A DNA stretch of 64,000 nucleotides from Bimastos eiseni (lineage: Eukaryota > Annelida > Clitellata > Crassiclitellata > Lumbricidae), in the NCBI GenBank assembly GCA_959347315.1, contig OY365810.1, positions 11,800,013-11,864,012 of the forward strand. Direction: 5' to 3'. The translations under genes and the position numbers were made by a program. Below, piece after piece: positions 34,168 to 44,879 of this stretch. Position 1 is the stretch's first letter, and the number at the start of each line of letters is the position of its first letter. A model generated the notes under the pieces. That model searched no databases. It was not told where the DNA came from and saw only the letters and a list, made by a program, of their open reading frames with translations.

Positions 34168-37167
34168 GATAGTTATGACGTCAGCGGACATCGCAGGTGG
34201 TAAAATTTTTAACGTTCTATATAAAATTTTTTTACTGCGGTTCACGTTATCGTCAAAGTTGGATTTTAACGTCTTTTCATTAAATAGCAACTTGTGACAC
34301 GATGGATCATTTCCACTATAGCTGAACTGCTAAGAACACAACGGAATTGGTTCCTTAAACTTTCTACCATCATCGATTTCATACGCAATTTTGAACTTTT
34401 AACGTCGATGGCCGTCCACCATGATTTTTGTCGATCGACGTCACAATCATCATGGCAACGTTTGTAATTTAAATGGCGGTGCATTTGAAAACAAAGTGAA
34501 GGAGAATCTTATTCCCGAATTAATCTAAAACTACTATTAAGACTGGGTTTGATATGACAGAGTGTAGTCTGTAGAGTGTAGATCCATGACAATGCGATCC
34601 AGCCAATCACAGTCTGACCAATCACAGATTGATGGACCAGGCTTTAAAAAAGCGAGCGGGGTCTGCAGTCACTGCCTTTCAGTTAGACAGTTGCACCTGA
34701 AAGACGGCACAGTTCACCTACATGGTCCGCGTATCAGCCCGTGCCCAGGCTCGAGGAAGCCTCCACTGACCCAGCTGCGGCAGGACAAATCGGTGACGGA
34801 CAGGCAATCATTGACAGACGGTGCTCAGCAAGAGCCAGAGATGCTGACCCAGCGAGGCAAGGCGGTTCTGCATCAAGGAACAGGAAATATCAACCACCTG
34901 AGAAAAAGAAGTGGAGGCGTCATGAAGCATTTCCCGAAGGCTGCTCGATTCGCCTGTTCGCAGGCCCTCGAGAGAATTCTGGCTTCCATTAACAACGACC
35001 CAAGTAACATTGAGACATGGCATCAGCTGCTTCGCTTTGCCTCCAGCGTTCTTGCACAGCCACAGCGGACAGGCCGCAGACATAACGCGGCAAATGGGGT
35101 TAAAAGACGCCTCGAGAATAAGGACTACGCGAGAGAGGATGATGTGGAAGCAGATTGTGCGTCGGGGACACGAAGGAGGGTAGATGCTCGAGAGATGTTT
35201 TTGGCAGCGGTAAATGCCAAGGTGGAGGAGGGCAACATCAGGGCCGCATCACGTATACTCTGCAGTCAGGACCGCCCAGTCGAGGCGGCGACCGAATCAC
35301 TTAACGCTATGCAGGAAAGACACCCAGCAAATGGATGGACGGACCAAATGTCAGACTTGCCTGAGTCGTCACAAACGTGTTCTTTCCAGGTCACTGTGAG
35401 AGAAGTGGAAGATGCGATTAGATCGTTCCCGGTGGGTTCAGCGGGGGGTCCGGATTGGTTCCGACCCCAGCATCTTCTCGACCTAATAAACACCAGGGAA
35501 TTGGCTGGTACATTACTCCAGTCTACGACGGACTTCATGAATGTACTGCTGCGTGGAAATTGTCCACTCGCGTTACGTGAACTGATATTTGGAGGCTCTC
35601 TTATCGCTCTTTCCAAGAAATCAGGGGCCTCAGACCGATTGTCATCGGATATGTATGGCGCAGGCTGGCAGCAAAATGTGCCAATAATTATGCCCTGAAA
35701 AGACTGGGAGAGTTCTTCACCCCGTTCCAGGTAGGCATTGCAACCCCTGGAGGGGGAGAGGCAGCGGTTAACGCCGCAAGAAATTTTGTGACGAACATGC
35801 AACGAGACCAAATCTTTGTCAAATTGGACTCCGCAAATGCTTTCAACACAAGTTTTGAGAACTTCAGAAGACGAGAACCAGAGGAACTGACCCTTTTGGG
35901 TTCTCCACTTTTCAGAGGGAAGGCCCTTGATGAAGCCTTGCAAGAACACAGCGAACAATTTCATCGAATATTGAAAGACCTTATGGACCTCCAGTCACAA
36001 GCAGCCCTCATAATGCTGAGATCCTGTTTCGCGGCGGCAAAGATGACTTACCTGATGCGGAATTCTCCGTGCTGGAACCACCCGTTACTGGAGACAATAG
36101 ACCATCAGACTAAAACAGGACTGGAGAAGATCCTCAACACGGAGCTCAATGACATTCAGTGGTTACAGGCTTCGCTCCCGATTAGAGATGGAGGACTCGG
36201 GACCAGGCGGTTATCGATGCTGGCAACTTCAGCCTATTTGGCGTCAGCTGCGTCGACCGTCTCGCTCGTGGGCGCCATCTTAGCCGTGGAAGAGTGGAAC
36301 GACGTGTACCAGGAGGAAATGTTCAACGTTCGTAAGGATTCCCTTCCAGTTACGATGATACCAGTTCCGATCCAACAAAAGACCTGGAACAGACCTTTGA
36401 TAAACGAAGATAAAGCGAAAGTCTGGTCCGGATGCGACAACCCACTTAGTCAAGCCAGAATGCGAGCATTATCTGCCCCGCACGCCGGAGACTGGCTTTG
36501 GACTATCCCTTTGGCTTCCTGCGGGTTGGGATTAAACAATGAGGCGGTCAGGGTTGCGGCAGGACTTTGCCTAGGACTAGTGCTCTGTGCACCGCATCCA
36601 TGTCAATGCGAGGAGAGCGTCGATCCAGGTGGACATCACGGTCTGGTCTGCAGAAGATCAATGGGAAGAGCAGCACGACACTCTGCCATAAATGAAATAA
36701 TCTGGAGAGCTCTCTTGAAGCGGACATTCCGAGCTCAAGAGAACCATCGGGACTGATCCGCACCGATGGCAAGAGACCAGATGGCGCCACATTAATCCCA
36801 TGGGCGAGGGGCAGACACCTAACATGGGACGCAACAGTCATTCACACATGCGCATCCTCTTATGTACATCTGACAGCATCAACAGCCGGTGGAGCAGCAG
36901 AACGTGCCGCAGAACGAAAGTGCATCAAGTACTCATCCCTCCCTACCACGCATGACTTTGTGCCAGTGGCCATCGAATCACTGGGCCCCATAAACCGTAC
37001 TGAAATGGAGTTTCTACAAGAGCTGGGCTGCCGTATGACACAGGCAATGGGAGACCCTCGCGAAACAACTCATCTTTTTCAACGTCTATCTATTTGTACA
37101 CAACGTTTTAATGCAGTGGCATTCAGGGGCTCTTTTGTTCAGCCCGATGGGGACGAAAATCTATAAC

Positions 37168-37207
<40 letters not shown>

Positions 37208-37552
37208 CTCGCTATCATCTGATTTCGTGAGCTCGTTATACTCTCACATCAATTCTGAAGATAATGTCAATAAAATATAAAGAAATGTCCCTGGCCTGTA
37301 CGAGTTCCTTTTCTATTCATACGCTGTTAACATTGTGACAGACATAATTAAAAATAATTTACAAATAATTATAAAAGTGATAACATAAAGTTAACCTGTG
37401 AGGACGCTTACCAGATTCACACATTTCGTTTATCATGCAGGTGTAGCTGTCCGACTCCAAATATATCGGCTGTTCCCTCTCCGACCGTAGAGATTCCAAT
37501 CATTCATAGGCCTACTACAAAGATGTCAGCCATTGCAATTCCGAAGGGGTGA
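31052..37552 (+). CDS. Secreted cysteine-rich family protein, copy 5 (Pro-rich tail, long intron)
   Basis: Exons are 31052-31261 (ACA|GTAAGT), 31879-32084 (AG|GTAACA) and 37441-37552. Joined, they give 175 residues. It has a signal peptide (about 1-20), 'VIQWY', 'VCNGC', 'VKDYSFSTDDPING', 'FGPCDGIT' and, in exon 3, CSC followed by a Pro/Ile/Thr tail ('VPSPTVEIPIIHRPTTK'). All eight mature cysteines are kept. Intron 2 is 5.4 kb because it has received a hAT-like MITE, a 916-bp inverted-repeat element and a 2.6-kb retrotransposon; the corresponding intron of copy 4 is 1.4 kb. Assigning exon 3 to this gene rests on matching phase, its similarity to copy 4 exon 3 and the same downstream block C. 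Splicing across the insertions is unproven. Confidence 0.7.
31523..31568 (+). mobile_element. 46-base LINE scrap in intron 1 of copy 5
   Basis: These 46 bases are identical to 45210-45255 inside the RTE-like LINE at 44880-45748. Similarity fades a little downstream. Confidence 0.7.
32577..32844. mobile_element. hAT-like MITE, 268 bp
   Basis: The ends are CAGTGCTTTTTTTC and its exact inverse GAAAAAAAGCACTG. The CAGTG start and imperfect 8-base flanks (GATAGGCT / GGTAGGCC) are as expected for hAT elements. The paralogous intron of copy 4 has the uninterrupted site (CCATCGGAAGGCTACACCAT near 25890-25910), confirming an insertion after duplication. There is no coding content. Confidence 0.8.
33007..33922. 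mobile_element. Non-autonomous DNA element with 22-bp inverted ends, 916 bp
   Basis: The left end GGAGCCATCTATAAATGACG is inverted at the right end (reverse complement GGGGCCGTCAAAAAATGACG). Copy 4 intron 2 has the empty site (GGGCTATAAGAACAACTCAG). Both ends also carry a direct repeat around CCCTCGTCACAC. There is no transposase. The superfamily is not clear to me. Confidence 0.65.
33322..33427. repeat. 53-bp direct duplication
   Basis: GACAATTACTTCAAACAATC and the bases that follow occur at 33322-33374 and again at 33375-33427 with one or two differences, inside the element at 33007-33922. Confidence 0.85.
34121..34166. repeat. (TAA)n simple repeat
   Basis: About 15 TAA units just upstream of the retrotransposon remnant. 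Confidence 0.9.
34586..37166 (+). pseudogene. Non-LTR retrotransposon reverse transcriptase gene, broken
   Basis: Three frames make up one protein. Frame 1 (34586 to about 35625) has an N-terminal CxxC/HxH-like finger ('CSHCLSVRQLHLKDGTVHLH' then 'PCPGS') and the start of the reverse transcriptase. After a frameshift in TCAGGGGCC, frame 2 (about 35626-36735) runs from 'GLRPIVIGYVWRRLAAKCAN' to the C-terminal part. After a second shift, frame 3 (36741-37166) ends in 'DGKRPDGATLIPWARGRHL' and 'QRFNAVAFRGSF'. The polymerase core is deleted: 'FVKLDSANAFNT' passes directly into a segment that normally lies far downstream, with no YADD box. Thus it cannot move by itself. A trinucleotide (AAT)n tail follows. 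It lies in intron 2 of family copy 5. The clade is uncertain. Confidence 0.8.
37167..37206 (+). repeat. (AAT)n tail of the retrotransposon
   Basis: About 13 AAT units begin at the stop codon of the preceding frame and probably form the 3' end of the element. Confidence 0.8.
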
Positions 37553-38108
37553 TAATCCATGTGGCGCTGATGATTAGCATGGTAAATGAAAAGTAACATT
37601 TATTTTTCATTCATGTTGCAAAATTATTCAATCGAAATTGATTATGTTGTTAATTTATACTAATCCAAACCTTTCAAGTATAATCCTCTTCTGATTCTAC
37701 CCTACGCCACTACACATCCCCATATTTTCACCGATTACCTAAATGCTGCTTTTACGTCTTGACTTAAAGGAATTTTAACTTTGAACTGAACAAACTCATG
37801 CTTTCAAACTCAAGTTCATGTATTGCATAAGAAATTTCTTTGAGTTATATTGCATTATATTCTTTTATGCTGTTAGAAAATATAAATGGGTCTGCTGAAA
37901 ATAATATGATTATCAAGATTTAGATCAATTCGTCCGTTTAGCATTTATCTGATAGCAGAGCTGCACAATTGATTAGTATTTAGATCGCTGCACAGAGCAG
38001 ATGTTTTCTAGGTTGTCCTACTTCACCTGCTCTCTGTAATCGACTAAGCTGTTGTTCGGAGGCTGGTGCGGTACTGGATTCTCCCCTTCCAACAATTTTT
38101 ATTTGATG

Positions 38109-38193
38109 AACTCTGCGAACGAGACGATGTGTCTTCGAACGAGACGACCGAGACGATGTGTCTTCGAACGAGACGACCGAGACGATGTGTCTT
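38109..38193. repeat. 29-bp tandem repeat, about 2.7 copies
   Basis: A unit of the form GAACGAGACGACCGAGACGA plus TGTGTCTTC is repeated with little change. Confidence 0.8.
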
Positions 38194-39145
38194 CCTTTTC
38201 AATTTCATCCTCTCTAACCCTGACCACATTCCAGAAACCTTCTTCCTCCTATTAGGAGTGTGGAGCACCAGTTGCGACCGCGTGCTCATAACTGGTCTGT
38301 TCCTCGGGCTGATGACTTCACCCGGTGTGGCTTTATTATAAGATTATTGTATCAGCGATTTAACCCCCATTGATTTTTCCTAATGCCCGGCCCTAATAGT
38401 TGCTATCCTGGCATTTTACTAATTTTCATACTTCCGACAGATTATGTATATAGATGTTTTGTTCGTATCTGTTTATTTGTACACGTCGTGCGTTTCCAGA
38501 CGCCTGATTAAAAAATATAAACACTTACATAAATTGTAGGCCAACACTAACCGCAGTCTGTGAGTTGCAGCAGTGAGTAAATAAGACAGGGAGAGAACTT
38601 ACTGGTCACCCGTCCTCATATGCCCATGTTATTAAAATTTAGTCTCAAATGCTTCATACCAATGTATACATATGCCTCTTAGCCTGAGAGTCTTAGGTTA
38701 GGTTTCGGGTTTGACCTTCTCTTCTTCTTATCTGATGACTGTAATACTCCGTAACCCTTACCCCTCCAATTATTATATCAAACGCATTAAAATTGGCCGC
38801 TATCGGCGACCTCAGGAGTGGTAATGGTTAATGTATTTCTAGTCATTTATCTTTTTAATCAGCCTTTTATTAGCTTTTAGGATGTACATGTATGCCTTAG
38901 TGATCGTTTGGTCTTTATTTGAATTGGTATTAATAATGGATCCTTTTTTGTTGCCAACAAAATTCGAATTAATAATACTTGCAATTGTCATTTTCTGTTT
39001 GACTTTCAAATTAGATTCAAAATACGACAAGGCAAAACTGTCCATATTCAAAATTGTGTCGCTACCTTAGACTTAGCACTAGAAGCCAGAGGTGGAACCG
39101 GTACACTGCCAATGAGCAGGCTGACTCTATACCGTCGTGGCTTGG

Positions 39146-39345
39146 NNNNNNNNNNNNNNNNNNNNNNNNNNNNNNNNNNNNNNNNNNNNNNNNNNNNNNN
39201 NNNNNNNNNNNNNNNNNNNNNNNNNNNNNNNNNNNNNNNNNNNNNNNNNNNNNNNNNNNNNNNNNNNNNNNNNNNNNNNNNNNNNNNNNNNNNNNNNNNN
39301 NNNNNNNNNNNNNNNNNNNNNNNNNNNNNNNNNNNNNNNNNNNNN
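39146..39345. other. Assembly gap of 200 N
   Basis: Exactly 200 undetermined bases, followed directly by a (GA)n run (39346-39367), which probably stopped the assembly. Frames listed across it have no meaning. Confidence 1.
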
Positions 39346-40696
39346 GAGAGAGAGAGAGAGAGAGAGAGTCACAAACTACGCTCGTCTACTAATAAGTATT
39401 AGAAAATTAAATATCTAAATTCTATATAACAACAACATAGAAACATATAAACACTTATAGAGGGACTCGGCAAACACTTAATTCGAATAACATTCTATCC
39501 AGTCATGTACATATAGACCTATTTATATACATGGCTGCGTGAAAGCTGGCGGGATGGGCTGCACCTCTTCATCTGGAGAAATTAACAATATATTTTTTTC
39601 TATCTGGCTAAACATTTAGGCCTACCGCAAATGGCAATGACACTTAACTAGCAACCGTGTGTGAAGCCTCACTAAAGAGAAATTTACAGCAATTGTATCA
39701 GCAGCCTGCGTCAGCTCTTGTCGCAGTCTGCAGTTGAACTGAAAGGATTACATAGACATACATTGTAATCTCAATTTCTTTCAGTACTTCTACCAAATTT
39801 GTTTTCTATGTTTACCGCAGACGTTGGAACTATGACTTCGCTTTCAGAAAAAGTGAGCGAAATTGAAACTGTCGTCGTCGAACTGACAAATCGATTGATT
39901 GTTTTCATAGAAATCTAGGAACATGCGCTTTTTGGTCATGCGCTCTGAAGAAATATGAAGCGTTCAGCAACAGTGTCGTCATTTTTGTCCTAGTTTTTAG
40001 ATATTACTAGGCGCATAAGCTTTTTACTTTGGCTTTAAACATTCGTGTCATGCGCTGTCAACAAAATAGGCCTAAATATTATGTGGTACCCAAATTGTGA
40101 CTACAACTTTGTGACAGAAAATGTTCCTAAGATAATGTCGCCGCTTTTACTGATCTTATTGACAGTGCTTCTCGAGTGATAACTCTAGTGCCACTGCCGA
40201 GCGTTGAACGGTAATCCCTGACGGAAATAGAAAGGTACAAGAGCGATATTAGATATAGCTTAAGACAGTAAAGTCAGTTGCGAAACGTCAAATGTAGGTT
40301 TCATATTTATTAAAAATATTCTGGAAGAATAGGGTAGTAGTGTATATGACTAGGGAAATATGGACGCAGGGAAAATGACTAGTGATAGAGAGCTACAAGG
40401 AGAAGGGGGCGTGATTTATGCGAAACAGACCCGTCGGTTTAAGCCAATTCCGATGACATGCAAGTTTAAGAGTTTGTTTTTATGCCACCCTCTCTCGGTA
40501 GCCGTGGAGACAAGGCGATGGCAAATGTGAACAGACAACGTAAAGTACAATTTCGCCCGAAACTTAATGCACCAAGAATAGAAAACCTATCTGCGTGACC
40601 ATACCGCCCGATCCATGACACAAATACCACCATCCCTTGCTTTGGCAAGAGTAGATCGATGAGCCGTCCAATTCGTCAGTGCGCATCAACGTGTGG

Positions 40697-40866
40697 CACG
40701 ATGGTTTATTGGTTAGAGTGGTCGGCCCGTAGCACTCAGTGTCCGCTGAGCGAGCGGGTTCGATCCTCGTCCGATGAGTCACTCTGTATACAGACCTTGA
40801 GCAAGTCCTTGGCGCACAATAACTATTGCGCTGCAACTCAACTGCGGTTGCGTCGTCGAGGCGTGG
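40697..40866 (+). mobile_element. tRNA-derived SINE (copy c), truncated, at an exon 3 relic
   Basis: The A-box region (TTTATTGGTTAGAGTGG), B box (GGGTTCGATCCTCGTCC) and body ('GCGCACAATAACTATTGCGC', 'CGTCGAGGCGTGGG') match SINE copies a and b. Its right end abuts a Pro/Ile/Thr-coding relic of exon 3. Confidence 0.8.
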
Positions 40867-40869
40867 GTA

Positions 40870-40992
40870 AAGATTCCAGCCATTCCTACTGTAAAGATTC
40901 CAACCACTCGCACCACAAAGATTCCAACCACTCCTACTATAAATATTCCAGCCATTACAGTTCCGAAAGTACAAAGCACTACGTCTTGTTAA
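40870..40992 (+). pseudogene. Orphan exon 3 relic of the secreted family
   Basis: An intact frame encodes repeats of KIPTTRTTKIPTT type, then stops at TAA 40990. It closely resembles exon 3 of copy 4, but the acceptor and the CxC codons are absent, replaced at the left by SINE copy c. No exon 1 or 2 of matching type is found upstream, so it is not expressed as a family protein. Confidence 0.7.
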
Positions 40993-41039
40993 TCTGTAAG
41001 ACCCATATTGTTAATTTTCGATTGATGCGCCCCTGTTAA

Positions 41040-41760
41040 CAGATTTATCATCATAGTAAATGAAAAGTTACATTTGCTTTAATTCATTTAGCCATATTAC
41101 TTAATCAAAATTGAGCATGTTGTTAATTTATCTTAATCAGAATCATTCAAGCAATCCCATCCTGATTCTACCCCTGCGTCACTACACAAACCAATAGTCA
41201 CCGACTACCAAAATATTGTCTCTACGCCCTGATTACAACGCATTTTAACTAGGAACGGAACAAACTCATGCTTGCAATCTCAGGCTTATGCCTTGCGCGA
41301 TAAATTTCTAAGAGTTGTATAGCATTATCATTAATCCTATTATTGAGCCTGTTGTTAGCTTTTAGGATGTATGATTTTATGCTGGTTTGATATTGATTGA
41401 ATTGCTATCAACAGGTGATCCGTTTTATTGCCAACAAAATTCAAAATAATAATACTTAAAATCATCATTTTGTTCTTTTGGACTTTTAGTTTTGAGGTTG
41501 GGGTTCAAATCCTAACGTGGGCAAAACTAGTTTCTAGATTTCGTCTCTAACTGAGACACTAGCGATAGGAACCGGCGGTGGAGCCGATACGCAGCCAATG
41601 ATCAGGCTGACTACTTGTGTAGGCATACCGTCGTTTGAATGGCAAGATGGCGAGAGAGGGGACTGGTCACATGCCCGCATTGTACACTGAGCTGTCTATT
41701 AGATTCCAGGAGTATTAGTTGTTTCCCACAAACTACTGATGGAAACCTCAAAAAAACTTA
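41040..41760. repeat. Repeated non-coding block C, third (partial) copy
   Basis: Aligns with 26870-27360 and 37570-39140 ('CCCATCCTGATTCTAC', 'TAGCTTTTAGGATGTA', 'GGCGGTGGAGCCGA'). A short further piece lies at 43982-44110. Confidence 0.7.
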
Positions 41761-41767
41761 ACATCAA

Positions 41768-42030
41768 GATGAATTCGTCTAGATCATGTGCTGGAACGAC
41801 TATCGTCAGGTCTAAAAAATTGCAAATCAATAATTCGACAACTTATGGAGTCTGAAAATTTTGATTTGATCAGATGACAACGAGGTATCTCCAGATGTGA
41901 CCAGACGCATGTTGTATCAAATTCGATAACATCCTTGTGAGAAGCAGAAGTATTATTACTGATGGCCCAAACGATCAAACTCGCTTACTTGAAATCGCTT
42001 CGTGATTGCGATAGATTCTTCTTAATCAAA
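41768..42030 (+). pseudogene. Family relic A2 (end of exon 2 and 3' DNA only)
   Basis: Starts with a remnant of the exon 2 end (GATGAATTCGTCTAGATCAT..., compare 42384-42403) and continues with the DNA that follows exon 2 in copy 2 and relics A1 and A3 ('AATTGCAAATCAATAATTCG', 'GATGGCCCAAACGATCAAAC'). Confidence 0.6.
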
Positions 42031-42209
42031 CAGATTGTATGTTTTTCTTCTTGTTGATATTTTCGTTTTCAATCTTAACCTCTATTCTTTTCTGCTTTCA
42101 CTTTAAGTTTATTTTAATCAATCGAATGACAAATTCCTTCTTTATAATTTCAACCATGACAAGGCCTATAGTATTGCTAATTGTTTAATTGCTTGTTTGC
42201 AATTCAATT

Positions 42210-43060
42210 CGACAGCGTGATGGCTGAAGATCGTGGCTTGTTTTACGTCAATGGTATCAAACGAGTATAGGCCTAGATGGCAAACATGATGATTTGGAAT
42301 GGCATACGTTCTGATTGCTTATGACAAGATGAGTCGGAAACAGAGTATAGATTTTCCAACGACAAACCCGTACCTGGAATGAAGATGAATCCGTTTAGAT
42401 CATGCCCTGGAACGACGTTCAGCAAAGTTTTAAAAATTGCATATCAATTATTCACCAACGCATGGACGGCAATGGAGTCTGGAACTTCAGATTACATAAT
42501 ATTATAACGAGGTAGAGGCAATTGTTTTAGTAAAAGCAAAGGCTTCCTTATGAAAAGCATCAATATTGTTATTGATGGCCTTAAACGATTAAACTCGCAG
42601 AATTTAGGTCATTCGGCGAATGCGACAGATTCTTCAAAACATTTTATTGCATTGCATGTATTGCAAAAAATGTTAATCGAGTATAAAACCTTCAAAGCTA
42701 GCTCCGGCTCACGTGAATACAATCCATGTGCCATTAACTAATAGTTAGCTCAGCATAACTATTGTTTTCTTGCGATGATGTCAGTATTGTCCTGAATCAT
42801 GATGCAGCTGGGTAAAAACAACCGCTACAAACCGTCGCACTTACAATTAAAGCAAGTAAAACAACGAATGCAACTGATGCAGCCAAATTAGACGAGACAC
42901 TTATGATGTTTTGTGACGACTGATATGGCCCTACATTAGACAGAAGTGGCTCGAATTTTTCTGAATGGTGCATAATAATCTGCGTAGGGGCCTACATGTA
43001 ATTGTCAAATCTGCATTTTACCAGTTCGAAAACTGACACTTATGCTCAGCGTTCATGATT
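42210..43060 (+). pseudogene. Family relic A3 (degenerate exons 2 and 3)
   Basis: About 42216-42435 is a decayed exon 2: the acceptor GACAG and first codons (CGTGATGGC, as in copy 1) are present, and 'ACAGAGTATAGATTTTCCAA' and 'CCTGGAACGAC' remain, but the frame is broken. About 42800-42905 is a decayed Thr-rich exon 3, and 42950-43050 matches the 3' flank of copies 2 and 3. No exon 1 is present. Confidence 0.65.
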
Positions 43061-43509
43061 TTGCGTAATATAGAGTGGCTCAGTATCAATGATTCAAGCA
43101 GATCAATTGCTGTAAGTTGCAATCGGGCGCCCATTGCTAGCAAATTCGAGTCTCCGATGGGTTCCATCCATCAATTCTCATTGTAGATGAAGCTACACAG
43201 TCTCAATTCGATAGACGAATCAAACAAAGCATTCATGCCTGAACCTGGGGGGAAATCCTGCACCAAGTATTGCCTTTTGCGCTATACCTTTGCCAAAACG
43301 GCCATAGAAAGAGAACACTGTTGATGAAATGTTCAGATGCCGAGAGAGAAGATGAGTCACTGGTTCTCATTTGCAGAAGCTAGAAACATGATTTCGATAT
43401 CACTGCATCTGAGTTGGTATAATGGGCTGTGCTGTGGCTCCGACTTCAGAGAGAAGAATTTCATGAAAGTTAATGATGTCGCTGGTTTGACTGGTAATAA
43501 TATCGCTTG

Positions 43510-43580
43510 TTTGGTGCGTTATACAATACAATACAACTGTAATTTACAGAAAGTTCAGAAATGCACCTTGAAGACGGGCA
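43510..43580 (-). mobile_element. Possible SINE 3' fragment
   Basis: The minus strand (GTGCATTTCTGAACTTTC, then CAGTTGTATTGTATTG) resembles the body of SINE copy a. No tRNA-like head is present. Confidence 0.35.
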
Positions 43581-43689
43581 GTCATTAAGAGCCATGGGCA
43601 CACCTGGATGAGGTAGGTTTTCAGGTTAGAGCGAAAAAGATAGAGAGTGAGAGTTCAGCGCTCTGAGGAAGCTTAGAGGAGCGGTCAAG

Positions 43690-43990
43690 TCAGATGAGCT
43701 CACATTGAGTGTGAGACGCATAGACAGACTCCATCGCATGATGTCGTCAATGCAGGCACAAGTCGCTCTATAGCATTTGCAACTTTGTTTTGTCGCAGAT
43801 GTACATAGAGTTGAGTATCATCAGCATAGAGGTGGATTTGCACGCCATGGCGAGAAGCGATGGCTGAGAGTGCAGAAGTGTTGAAGATGAACTGTAGGGC
43901 CCTAGGACAGAGCCTTGCGGGACACCAAATAGCACAGAAGCGATGAAAGATGGTGCGTTTAGGCACTAAGCATTTTGGGATTCTCATCGA
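43690..43990 (-). pseudogene. CR1/jockey-like reverse transcriptase fragment
   Basis: The minus strand encodes 'SALSAIASRHGVQIHLYADD' followed by 'TQLYVHL', which contains the catalytic YADD box of reverse transcriptase. Only about 95 codons remain, with the preceding GVPQGS-like region frameshifted. Confidence 0.75.
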
Positions 43991-44759
43991 GTGACAACTC
44001 TGGTTGCATTGCAGGCGTTAAATGGTTATCCCTGAAACCTTCAGAAAGAGGGTAGAGCTAAGATTAAATCTGGGATATAGCTTAAAACAAGTAGATCAGC
44101 AGTCAATTCTTCACATCTGCGATATATATTTGGGTTACGGCATAATTGAGTGTCCGTGAATGTATTTATTTTCAAACAATGTGCCTGAAAGCATGAATAG
44201 ACTATTTATATTAAATGTGCAGGAACCAATAAAGACCGGTAAAAGCCAATGACGTCTTGACGAATCTGAGAAATTTAACTCAATTTTAATCAAACAAACA
44301 TATTTCAATTTTTTCCATTGAAATGTGTATCAGTTCATCGCATCATGTATTTACTCTGTTGTCTATGGTTTAAAATGATAAAGAATTAATGAATTATCTG
44401 AGTCTGTGACCGTGGGTTCATCGAATAAATTTACTCCGACATACAAATACAAGGACGACGTATAATTATATGATCGGTTGATCTTTGCTTCGGTCGTGTG
44501 CGGACAAGGATTCGTAAATTCGACCTCGTCGATCACGAAACACTTCAGCAGTTCATATGAATTTATGATTATCGTATTTTAAATTGACTTGCAAGTTCAA
44601 CCTATAGACAAACAGTCCACCTATTAAAAGCCTTATCTCTATCACCAAAATTAGGTAGGCCTACTCACGACACTAGGTGGTAATGTCCATGATGACGTTG
44701 ATAACAACAATTACTTTTATTAACGTATCACCCACACAGCACTCTAAATTTATTGCAGC

Positions 44760-44840
44760 AACTGCTAGTATGGCCTACTACTAATACTACCACTACTACT
44801 ACTGATACAACCATTATAATTAATACTATTACTACTACGT
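44760..44840. repeat. (CTA/ACT)n degenerate simple repeat
   Basis: ACTACTACTA-type trinucleotides with interruptions. Confidence 0.7.
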
Positions 44841-44879
44841 GTACTTCCCCTACCAGTCCCACTACAGGGGAGGAGCCAT

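Larger units (their letters stand above)
37560..40660. repeat. Repeated non-coding block C, second copy
   Basis: Aligns in pieces with 26870-28690, with extra DNA at about 37990-38820 and an assembly gap at 39146-39345. The stretch 39560-40450 follows 27440-28290 closely, including 'ATATGACTAGGGA' and 'GAGAGCTACAAGGAGAAGGG'. There are no genes. It lies downstream of copy 5 exon 3, just as the first copy lies downstream of copy 4. Confidence 0.7.

Noticed and set aside
35266..35964. 232-codon minus-strand frame
   Set aside because: Shadow of the plus-strand retrotransposon reading frame, which has recognisable reverse transcriptase segments.
39054..39418. Frames across the N run
   Set aside because: Undetermined bases; no information.
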